Shown one piece after another: positions 33,192 to 40,405 of a stretch of DNA of 48,133 nucleotides; the stretch's first letter is position 1, and each line of letters opens with the position of its first letter. Location of the stretch: NCBI GenBank assembly GCA_005804885.1, contig SYOX01000123.1, forward strand, positions 1 through 48,133. The letters are read 5' to 3'. Position numbers and translations under genes: made by a program. Source of the DNA: Pseudomonadota bacterium. Its GTDB lineage: Bacteria; Myxococcota_A; Bradymonadia; Bradymonadales; GCA-2716585. Under the pieces are notes generated by a model that saw nothing but the letters and a program-made list of their open reading frames with translations, did not search any database and was not told the DNA's origin.

Positions 33192-33273
33192 CTCGACCCC
33201 CGCGCGATCAGCGGCGTCAGCGGATCGCGGGCTCTGTCCCGGTGGGCGCGGCCCCTCGACCCCCGCGCGATCA
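33192..33273. repeat. Two 19-bp direct repeats after the Kazal gene
   Basis: CTCGACCCCCGCGCGATCA is present at 33192-33210 and again at 33255-33273, in the gap between the Kazal and GntR genes. The first copy is part of a hairpin. Confidence 0.85.
33199..33231 (+). terminator. Hairpin after the Kazal lipoprotein gene
   Basis: CCCGCGCGATC (33199-33209) pairs with GATCGCGGG (33223-33231) with a small bulge. It begins 10 bp after the stop. No T-run is present, so termination efficiency is uncertain. Confidence 0.45.
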
Positions 33274-33291
33274 AGGGCCAGCGCCTCCGCC

Positions 33292-34044
33292 TCAGGGCGC
33301 CGCCAGGAGCCGCCCGAGGCGATCGAGGGTCGCCGTGTCGAGATCCGCCAGGACGGTGTCGATGAGCCATTGCAGATCCTCGTCCTGCCGCCTGGAGGCC
33401 AGGAAGTCGAGGATCATGCGGTAGCTCATGGCGTTCTGCTCCGGCTCGGCGTACATCGCGCGCCGAAAGACCTCGACCCGCTCCAGCGCCTGCTCCAGAC
33501 CGTTGAAGGTGGCGCCGAGGGCGCGCTGGGGCCGCACCACCAGGAGGCTGCGCAGCACGGCCATGTCGGCGCGCATGAGCGCCTCCGGGTCTGCGCCGCT
33601 CAAGGCGCAGAGCTTGAAGAGGTGATCGGTGGCGGTCGTGATCGGGGCGAAGGTCCGGGTGCGCACGAAGCGCCGCACGCGCAGCGTCGCCAGCACCACC
33701 ACGTCCCGGCGCAGCTCCAGCAGCTCAGAGGCGAGCTGCCGGGCCTCCTCCGGCGCGTCAAGCAGCGCGTCGAGCCAGTCCGACAGGCAGCCCAGGTTGG
33801 CCCTCAGCGCCGGATCGATGACCCTCATGCCGCTGCCGTGGCGCACGTCCACCAGCCCCATCTGCTCCAGCCGCGCCACGGCCCGCTGGGCCGTCGGCAC
33901 CGTCACGCCATAGTCCCCGGCCAGCGCGCGCAGCGGCGGCAGCAGCTCCCCAGGCTTGAGCTCGCGCCTGAAGATCGCCCGCGACAGCGATTGGACGAGC
34001 TGGTCGACGAGCGTCTTCTTGATGAGCGGGGCGGGGCGTTCCAT
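33292..34044 (-). CDS. GntR-family transcriptional regulator
   Basis: The product is 250 residues from the ATG at 34044. The N-terminal winged helix-turn-helix is clear: LKPGELLPPLRALAGDYGV, then TVPTAQRAVARLEQMGLV and RHGSGMRV. The C-terminal ~165 residues are all-helical with Arg/Leu-rich repeats, compatible with a FadR/FCD-like ligand-binding domain, though I see no clear metal-binding His set. Such regulators bind palindromic operators and respond to small acids or other ligands. It is divergent from the M15 peptidase gene, and a candidate operator (34070-34099) lies between. No strong Shine-Dalgarno sequence precedes the start. Confidence 0.9.
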   Translation of the reverse strand: MERPAPLIKKTLVDQLVQSLSRAIFRRELKPGELLPPLRALAGDYGVTVPTAQRAVARLEQMGLVDVRHGSGMRVIDPALRANLGCLSDWLDALLDAPEEARQLASELLELRRDVVVLATLRVRRFVRTRTFAPITTATDHLFKLCALSGADPEALMRADMAVLRSLLVVRPQRALGATFNGLEQALERVEVFRRAMYAEPEQNAMSYRMILDFLASRRQDEDLQWLIDTVLADLDTATLDRLGRLLAAP

Positions 34045-34069
34045 CGGTGACAAGGTCTCTGAACCCTCC

Positions 34070-34099
34070 GTGTTGACCAACTCGATAAGTGTACAACAC
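34070..34099. promoter_or_regulatory. Candidate GntR operator in the divergent region
   Basis: GTGTTG (34070-34075) and CAACAC (34094-34099) form a 6-bp dyad with 18 bp between, in a locally AT-rich stretch just upstream of the gntR start. Position suggests autoregulation; the arms are short, so chance is possible. Confidence 0.35.
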
Positions 34100-34247
34100 A
34101 ACTTCGAGGCGACTCCACCGCCCTCGAACAACTCCACCCTCGTCCCCCCCCAAGGCGACCGATCCTGGCACCCCTGGAGTTTCTCCGACTCGCCCCTCTG
34201 CGCTAGACTGTCCCAGGCGCCTCGCCCGGCGCCCTCATCGAGGAGAC

Positions 34248-35351
34248 ATGATCCGACCACCTCTCCCCTTGTGCGGCGCGCTGATCGCCGCCGTGGCATT
34301 GTCCATCGGAGCCTGCGGCCCTGGCTCGACCCCGGCCACGACCGAGGCCACCGTCAGGCCGCACACCTCCACGCGCCCCGATCCCGTCGAGGCGCTGACC
34401 GAAGAGCCGGCCCCCGCCCCGGACACCTCTGCCCAGGACCTCGCCCTCGTCGCCGCGGCCACGGGCGAGGCCCAGCGCGCCGTCGAGGTCAGCCGCCGCT
34501 TCGCCGCCCCTCGCCTCTGGCGCTGCGATCCCGCGCAGGTGAAGCGCTTGACGTCGGCCAAGGGCTTGAAGTTGTTCGAGAAAGAGAGCGACCGGCTCTC
34601 GTCGGCGCGGTGGGAGGGCAGCGCCCAGCTGCGCCAGCGGGTCCCCCAGGACGCCGATTACTGGCGCCGCATCCGCTGGGGCTACGTCCAGCGCGGGATC
34701 TGCGATCCTGAGCGCTTCGTCCTCGACGGGATCGTCGAGGCGCGCTTCGCTGGCGCCGCCGTCTGGACCCACGTCCAGATCGCCCCCCTGCTGTCCAGGA
34801 TCGAGGCCCGCTTGAAGGCCTCCGAGCAGGGGATGCCCGCCTTCAACTCCGTCAGCTCCTTCTCCCCGCGCACCGTCCGAGGCCCCTTCAAGCCCTCAAG
34901 GCGCCTGTCCAACCACGCCCTTGGGCTCGCCGTCGACATCGACCCCGCCCTCAACCCCTACCTGTCCGGGCGAGAGCTGGCCTTCATCGAAAAACTCACC
35001 GGCGCGCGGATCGCGCGCTCGGCCTCGATCGACGCCGGCGAGCGCTGGGACCAGCTCGACAACGCCAACAGCCTCTACCGCGCCCGCATCGGCCCCTGGC
35101 TCGACAAGATGGAGGCCGGGATCGCGGCGGCTCGCCAGAAGAAGGGCGGCCAGGCCCAGGCCCGCCGCCTGGAGCGCGCCCTGGAGGCCGTCACCGGCAA
35201 CCGCAACCTCATGCGGGCCGCCGACGACGGCTTCCTCTCCCTGCCGAGGCACTTCGTCGTCGAGATGGAGGCCGCGGGCCTGACCTGGTGCACCGACTTT
35301 GGCCCCGGCGCCGACCTGATGCACTTCGAACTGCGCGGCCACAAGCCCTGA
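34248..35351 (+). CDS. M15-type peptidase lipoprotein (D,D-carboxypeptidase-like)
   Basis: The product is 367 residues, starting at ATG 34248 after AGGAG (34241-34245). A lipoprotein signal peptide ends LSIGAC (Cys23). The C-terminal half has the zinc-peptidase signature SNHALGLAVDID (His223, Asp230) and the closing MHFEL (His359), as in VanY/M15 D-Ala-D-Ala carboxypeptidases and related peptidoglycan endopeptidases. It should act on cell-wall peptides in the periplasm, tethered by lipid. The middle has conserved-looking WGYVQRGICDP and SFSPRTVRGPFKPSRR. It is divergent from the gntR gene, which may control it. Confidence 0.9.
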   Translation: MIRPPLPLCGALIAAVALSIGACGPGSTPATTEATVRPHTSTRPDPVEALTEEPAPAPDTSAQDLALVAAATGEAQRAVEVSRRFAAPRLWRCDPAQVKRLTSAKGLKLFEKESDRLSSARWEGSAQLRQRVPQDADYWRRIRWGYVQRGICDPERFVLDGIVEARFAGAAVWTHVQIAPLLSRIEARLKASEQGMPAFNSVSSFSPRTVRGPFKPSRRLSNHALGLAVDIDPALNPYLSGRELAFIEKLTGARIARSASIDAGERWDQLDNANSLYRARIGPWLDKMEAGIAAARQKKGGQAQARRLERALEAVTGNRNLMRAADDGFLSLPRHFVVEMEAAGLTWCTDFGPGADLMHFELRGHKP

Positions 35352-35398
35352 GCCCGGTTGTCGGCGAGGCCCCGCGTCACCTTGTTGTCCCGATCGAT

Positions 35399-35426
35399 TT
35401 GAACCGCACGCCGTTTGGGGTAGTGT
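35399..35426 (+). promoter_or_regulatory. Candidate promoter for the MopE-like gene
   Basis: TTGAAC (35399-35404), a 16-bp spacer and TAGTGT (35421-35426) lie 54 bp before the chosen ATG at 35480. Spacing and boxes are moderate matches to sigma-70 sites. Confidence 0.35.
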
Positions 35427-35479
35427 TCTTGATGAGAGATCCAGAGCCACCCCATCGACGGAGCCGAGAGCGCCACCTC

Positions 35480-38400
35480 ATGCTCAACAGAGTCACCCTC
35501 ACCCTCGCCGCCCTCGCCGCGCTGATGGCCCCCTCGGCCGCCGCGCTCGCCCAGACCGTCATCGAGCCTGGCTTGAGCGTGCAGCGCGTGGTCACCGGGA
35601 TCCCCATCAACTCGCCCTTCGGCATGGACGTGGACCCGGCCACCCGCAACCTCTACTTCCTGGCCGACGCCGGCCGGGCCATCTACGTCCTTGAGCCCGG
35701 CGGCGCCCTTCGGCCGATCGTCTCCAACGTCGGCGCCTACGGCGACCGGGAGGCGGACCTGCGCCTCGGCCCCGACAACCTGCTCTACGCCATGGGCGCC
35801 GCGCAGGGCGGCGTGGCCTCCATCGACCGCTTTCGCCTGGACGGCTCCCGGGTCGCCCCCGAGCACTTCCTGCTGGCCGGGGCCCTGAGCGCCTACGGGA
35901 TCGACTTCGACTGCCGCGGACAGCTCTATGTCAGCGACAACACACCGGAAATCACCCGCATCGGCCTGGACGGCTTCATCAGCATCTTCAGCGAAGGCTG
36001 GAGCGACGTCGACGAGATCGAGCAGGCCCCCGACGACGCCCTCTTCGTCCACCAGGGCTCCGATCGCAACCGCGTCTACCGCGTCGGCCCCGACGGCACC
36101 TTCGCCCTCTTCCTCCAGGGCCTCAACAACGTCACCACGGGCGCCTTCGACTGGGGCAACCGCAACTACATCGTGGCCGACACCACCGACGGGGTCCTCT
36201 TCAGGCTGCGCGACCTCAACGCCGATCAGGTCATCCAGCAGAACGAGATCTCCACCATCGCCTCGAACCTCGGGCGCATCGGGGACGTCGCCTGGGGCCT
36301 GTCGTCCCAGAACCTCAACACGGCCTCGATCTACGTCGGCAACCCGGAGCTTGGCCGGATCATCGAGATCACCGGGCTCGTCCAGCCTCCCAACGGCGTC
36401 ATCAACTGCGGCAACCTCATCGACGACGACGGCGACGGGTGGTGCGAGTTCGGCTTCGACGCCAACCGCGACAGAGACTGCGAGGACCCCTTCGAAGAGC
36501 AGCCCCAGGGCGACTGCGATGACTCGCGCCGGAACGTCAACCCCGACGCCACCGAGATCTGCGACGACAACGACAACGACTGCAACCCCGGCACCCCCGA
36601 CGGCATCAGCGATCCCCTCAGCAACCGACCGTGCGACGGCACCGACCGCGACCTGTGCCTCGAAGGCGTCTTCTCCTGCGCCCCCGGGCGCGGCATGATC
36701 TGCACCGACGCCACCGGCGACAACGTCGAGCTCTGCAACCGCCAGGACGACGACTGCGACCCCGGCACCCCCGACGGCTCCGGCGCGCCCGGCTTCGGGG
36801 AGGCTTGCGATGGCAATGACTCGGACCTGTGCCCCGAGGGCGTCCGGGCCTGCAATGGCCAGGCGATCTTCTGCAACGACAACACCTCGGACACCCTGGA
36901 CGTCTGCGACGGCCAGGACAACGACTGCAACCCCCTGACCTTCGACGGCCAGACCGACCCACGCCGCGACGAGCCCTGCGACGGCCCGGACGAGGACCTG
37001 TGCCCCGAGGGCACCTTCGACTGCGTCAACGGCGTCCCCCGGTGCGACGACGCCACGGGCGACAACGTCGAGATCTGCGACGGCCAGGACGACGACTGCG
37101 ACCCCAACACCCCCGACGGCGTCGACGAGGACACCTTCGGCCAGGCCTGCGACGGCCCGGACGGCGACCTGTGCCCCGAGGGTGAGATCGTCTGCGTCGG
37201 CGGGGCCCTCTTCTGCGACGACCCCACCGGCACCACCCTGGACGTCTGCGACGGGGTGGACAACGACTGCGACCCCGACACCCCCAACGGCTCCGGCGAC
37301 CCCCTCTTTGGCACCGACTGCGACAGCAATGACGAGGACGCCTGCGCCGACGGCGCGATCGTCTGCAATGGCTTCAACCTCGTCTGCGACGACGACGAGC
37401 TCTCCCTCCTCGAGGTCTGCAACGACGGGATCGACAACGACTGCGACGAGAACGCCGACGACCTCGACTTTGACTGCCGGGGCTCGCTCGACCGCGACGG
37501 GGACGGCTTCTGCACCGACGGCGAGGACTTCAACCGGGACGGCGACTGCACGGACGAGGGCGAGGATCAGGGGCGGCCGGACTGCAACGACGTCTCGTCG
37601 AGCATCAACCCGGACGCGATCGAGGTCTGCCTCGACAGCCAGGACAACGACTGCGACGACCTCCTGGACCTCGAAGATCCCGACTGCGACCGATCGATCG
37701 ACCGGGACGGCGACGGCTTCTGCGGGGAGGGCGAGGACCGCAATGGGGACGGCGACTGCCTCGACACGGGCGAGCAGACCGGCGACGTGGACTGCGACGA
37801 CGAGAATGAAGACATCAGCCCCGGGGTCGAGGAGGTCTGCGGCGACGAGATCGACAACGACTGCGACGCCGACGTCGACGCGCTGGACGCCGACTGCCCC
37901 GACTTCGCAGACCGGGACGGCGACACCTTCTGCCCCTCCGGGCGCGACCTGAACGACGACGGGGACTGCCTCGACGAAGAGGAGCAGACCGAGGACAGCG
38001 ACTGCGACGACGACAGCGACCAGATCAACCCCGAGGCCGCGGAGGTCTGCGGCGACGGCCTCGACAACGACTGCGGCGGCACCGGCGACCTCGACGACGC
38101 AGGCTGCGCGGCCCTGGTCGACAACGACGGCGACGGCTTCTGCGAGGCGGGCGAGGATCGCGACGACGACGGGGACTGCTTCGACGAGCGCGAGCGGCGC
38201 GAGCCCTTCGACTGCGACGACGACCAGGAGGCCGTCAGCCCATCGGCCGAGGAGATCTGCGGCGACGGGGTCGACAACGACTGCAAGGGCGGCGCCGACG
38301 TCGACGACGCCGGCTGCGCCGACCTCGTCGACGGCGACGCGGACGGGGTCTGCCCGGCTGGCGACGACGCCAACGGGGACGGGGACTGCTTTGACGAGGG

Positions 38401-39016
38401 CGAGGCCGACGCGGGGCAGGACTGCAACGACGCGGCCCCGACGGTCTTTGTCGGGGCCGAGGAGATCTGCGGCGACGAGGCCGACAACGACTGCGACGGC
38501 GACACCGACGCCGAGGACGAGGACTGCCTCGAATTCGCCGACCGCGACAACGACGACTTCTGCCCCACCGGCCGCGACCTCAACGACGACAGCGACTGCG
38601 TCGATGAGGGCGAGGACAACGGCGACAGCGACTGCAACGACGACGACATCTTCATCCACAAGGAGGCCAGGGAGCGCTGCGACGACGCGATCGACAACGA
38701 CTGCGACGGCGACACCGACCTCGACGACGAGGACTGCGCCGAGCCCCCTCTGGACACCGACGGCGACGGCGTCCCCGACGACGAGGACGTCTGCCCGGGC
38801 GCGGCCGACCCCGATCAGGCCGACTCGGACGGCAATGGCGTCGGCGACGCCTGCGAGCCCGAGGAGGAGTGCGCCTGCGCCTCGGTCCAGACCCCCGCCG
38901 CGCCGGCGCCCTGGGGCCTCATCCTGGGCTTCGTCGCCCTGGCGGGGCTGCGCCGCCGGCGCGGTCGAGGCCGGGAGGCCGCCGCGCCTGCCCGGCCGCG
39001 CTCTGCAGGCGCCTGA
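35480..39016 (+). CDS. MopE-like Cys/Asp-rich secreted protein with MYXO-CTERM-like tail
   Basis: The product is 1178 residues. A signal peptide ends AALA before QTVIEPG; an in-frame ATG 48 bp upstream is less likely. Residues about 30-310 look like a beta-propeller (NHL/SMP-30-like). Residues about 312-1090 are many MopE-type metal-binding repeats, with cores like EICDGQDDDCD and GIDNDCD alternating with DRDGDGFC. A thrombospondin-3-like DTDGDGVPDDEDVCPG follows. The end has Cys-Ala-Cys, a hydrophobic segment and RRRRGRGR, as in MYXO-CTERM surface-sorting tails. The protein should be exported, bind calcium or copper-like metals, and be anchored at or shed from the cell surface. MopE relatives bind copper in methanotrophs; metal and role here are unknown. 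Confidence 0.92.
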   Translation: MLNRVTLTLAALAALMAPSAAALAQTVIEPGLSVQRVVTGIPINSPFGMDVDPATRNLYFLADAGRAIYVLEPGGALRPIVSNVGAYGDREADLRLGPDNLLYAMGAAQGGVASIDRFRLDGSRVAPEHFLLAGALSAYGIDFDCRGQLYVSDNTPEITRIGLDGFISIFSEGWSDVDEIEQAPDDALFVHQGSDRNRVYRVGPDGTFALFLQGLNNVTTGAFDWGNRNYIVADTTDGVLFRLRDLNADQVIQQNEISTIASNLGRIGDVAWGLSSQNLNTASIYVGNPELGRIIEITGLVQPPNGVINCGNLIDDDGDGWCEFGFDANRDRDCEDPFEEQPQGDCDDSRRNVNPDATEICDDNDNDCNPGTPDGISDPLSNRPCDGTDRDLCLEGVFSCAPGRGMICTDATGDNVELCNRQDDDCDPGTPDGSGAPGFGEACDGNDSDLCPEGVRACNGQAIFCNDNTSDTLDVCDGQDNDCNPLTFDGQTDPRRDEPCDGPDEDLCPEGTFDCVNGVPRCDDATGDNVEICDGQDDDCDPNTPDGVDEDTFGQACDGPDGDLCPEGEIVCVGGALFCDDPTGTTLDVCDGVDNDCDPDTPNGSGDPLFGTDCDSNDEDACADGAIVCNGFNLVCDDDELSLLEVCNDGIDNDCDENADDLDFDCRGSLDRDGDGFCTDGEDFNRDGDCTDEGEDQGRPDCNDVSSSINPDAIEVCLDSQDNDCDDLLDLEDPDCDRSIDRDGDGFCGEGEDRNGDGDCLDTGEQTGDVDCDDENEDISPGVEEVCGDEIDNDCDADVDALDADCPDFADRDGDTFCPSGRDLNDDGDCLDEEEQTEDSDCDDDSDQINPEAAEVCGDGLDNDCGGTGDLDDAGCAALVDNDGDGFCEAGEDRDDDGDCFDERERREPFDCDDDQEAVSPSAEEICGDGVDNDCKGGADVDDAGCADLVDGDADGVCPAGDDANGDGDCFDEGEADAGQDCNDAAPTVFVGAEEICGDEADNDCDGDTDAEDEDCLEFADRDNDDFCPTGRDLNDDSDCVDEGEDNGDSDCNDDDIFIHKEARERCDDAIDNDCDGDTDLDDEDCAEPPLDTDGDGVPDDEDVCPGAADPDQADSDGNGVGDACEPEEECACASVQTPAAPAPWGLILGFVALAGLRRRRGRGREAAAPARPRSAGA

Positions 39017-39034
39017 GCGAGGGCAGGCGCGGCC

Positions 39035-40405
39035 TCAGATCTCGACGGGCCGGGGGTCGGCGGCGGCCAGCAGCGGGGCCAGGGTCGAGGTCAGCTCGTC
39101 CTGCAGCGCGCGGCGCTCGGCGCGCAGATCCCGGCTCAGATCGACGAAGCGCACGCAGATCGTCCGCTCCTGGCCGCCGGCCTGCTCGGCGGGGATGACG
39201 AAGTCCTCCTCGCGGGCCTCGGGCACCCGTGGGTAGAGCAGGACGTTGTGGGGACAGCCGTAGCGCTGGGCGTAGGCGTAGAGCTGGTACAGATCCTCCC
39301 GGGAGGCTCCGCGCCGGCCCCCGCGCTGGTCGAGCAGCTTCCACTTGGTGTCGATGGTCGCGACCTGCTCCTGGCCCTGGCCTCGCCGGCAGATGAGCAA
39401 GTCCGGCTCCAGCCTCAGGATTCCGCGCGGATCGCGGTCGCCCCGGGACTCCAGCAGGTAGCGCCAGTGGTGTCGGGCGTGGACGTGCGCCGTGTGCCAG
39501 GGGAAGTCGCCCATGACGTGGCGCTGGATGACCGCCCCGATGTAGCGCTCGAAGACGACGTTCATGTCAAAGAGCAGCGAAAAACTCCGCGAGGGGCCGG
39601 CGCTGGGCGTGGGCGCCTGCCCGGAGAGGATCAGGCGGCAAAGATCCAGCAGGGGGGCGAAGCGCGCGCTCCGTCGTGTCAGCGCGATCCGCGCCAGATC
39701 CTGGCCGCTGACCGGGGTGTCCGAGACGCCGCCGAGGATCAGGAGGCAGTGGCGCAGGCTCTCCTCGGCGGCCGCGTCCGCGGTCGCTCCCAGGAGGGCG
39801 CGGCAGGCGGCCTTGAGGGCGCGGTTGAGGGCGGTGTCCTCGGTCAGCTCGTCCCGCTCGACGAAGAAGCGCTCGCGGTGGGCGGCGTTGAGGCGCACGT
39901 GGGGGTTGAAGAGGAGCTTGCCGCGCAGGACCGGGGCGTTCTGCCGCCGGGTGGTGTAGCTGCGGTCGAGGCCGGCGAGCAGCTCGGCCAGCAGGCGGCG
40001 CGCGAAGACGGCGATCAGGCACTCGGACAGAGGGGCCCGCGAGGTGGCCAGCGCCGCCAGGTCGCGCTCGCGCAGGGGGACGTCGCCGGCCATCGCCAGC
40101 ATGTGCAGGAGGTTGCGGCGGGCGAAGTGAGGCGGCTGGGGCTGCCCGGCGCGCTCGATCTTGGGCAGGATCTCGACGCTCAGGCCGGGGAGCTGCAGGA
40201 CGCCGACCCACTGCCGCGCGCGGGCGGCGTCCGAGGTCCAGTCAAAGGCCCCGAGGTCGCCCTGGCCCCGGCGATCGTCGAGGCGCCGGAGCGCGGCGAA
40301 GTGCCTCGGCGACAGCAGCGCACGGCCGCGGTCGTCCACGCCGCTGGCCTGGCCCTCGGGGCCGCGCAGCAGCAGTCCGTGCTCGGGGACGGCGATCAGC
40401 GTCAC
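39035..40405 (-). CDS. mcrC: McrC: nuclease subunit of McrBC-type restriction system
   Basis: The product is 456 residues. Its ATG overlaps the mcrB stop by four bases (ATGA at 40402-40405). The N-terminal half carries the LPGLSVEILPKIE-like region and the YTTRRQNAPVLRGKLLF segment typical of McrC. The C-terminal PD-(D/E)XK nuclease is visible as LRLEPDLLIC followed by ATIDTKWK (Asp352, Lys354) and YQLYAYAQRYGC. With McrB it forms a modification-dependent (type IV) restriction enzyme that cuts DNA carrying modified cytosines. It is convergent with the MopE-like gene, with only 18 bp between. Confidence 0.95.
   Translation of the reverse strand: MTLIAVPEHGLLLRGPEGQASGVDDRGRALLSPRHFAALRRLDDRRGQGDLGAFDWTSDAARARQWVGVLQLPGLSVEILPKIERAGQPQPPHFARRNLLHMLAMAGDVPLRERDLAALATSRAPLSECLIAVFARRLLAELLAGLDRSYTTRRQNAPVLRGKLLFNPHVRLNAAHRERFFVERDELTEDTALNRALKAACRALLGATADAAAEESLRHCLLILGGVSDTPVSGQDLARIALTRRSARFAPLLDLCRLILSGQAPTPSAGPSRSFSLLFDMNVVFERYIGAVIQRHVMGDFPWHTAHVHARHHWRYLLESRGDRDPRGILRLEPDLLICRRGQGQEQVATIDTKWKLLDQRGGRRGASREDLYQLYAYAQRYGCPHNVLLYPRVPEAREEDFVIPAEQAGGQERTICVRFVDLSRDLRAERRALQDELTSTLAPLLAAADPRPVEI

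Noticed and set aside
35075-38659. Minus-strand 1194-codon frame rich in Val/Ala/Asp
   Set aside because: It is the antisense of the MopE-like repeats (GAC/GTC codons). It has no signal, domain or ribosome site.
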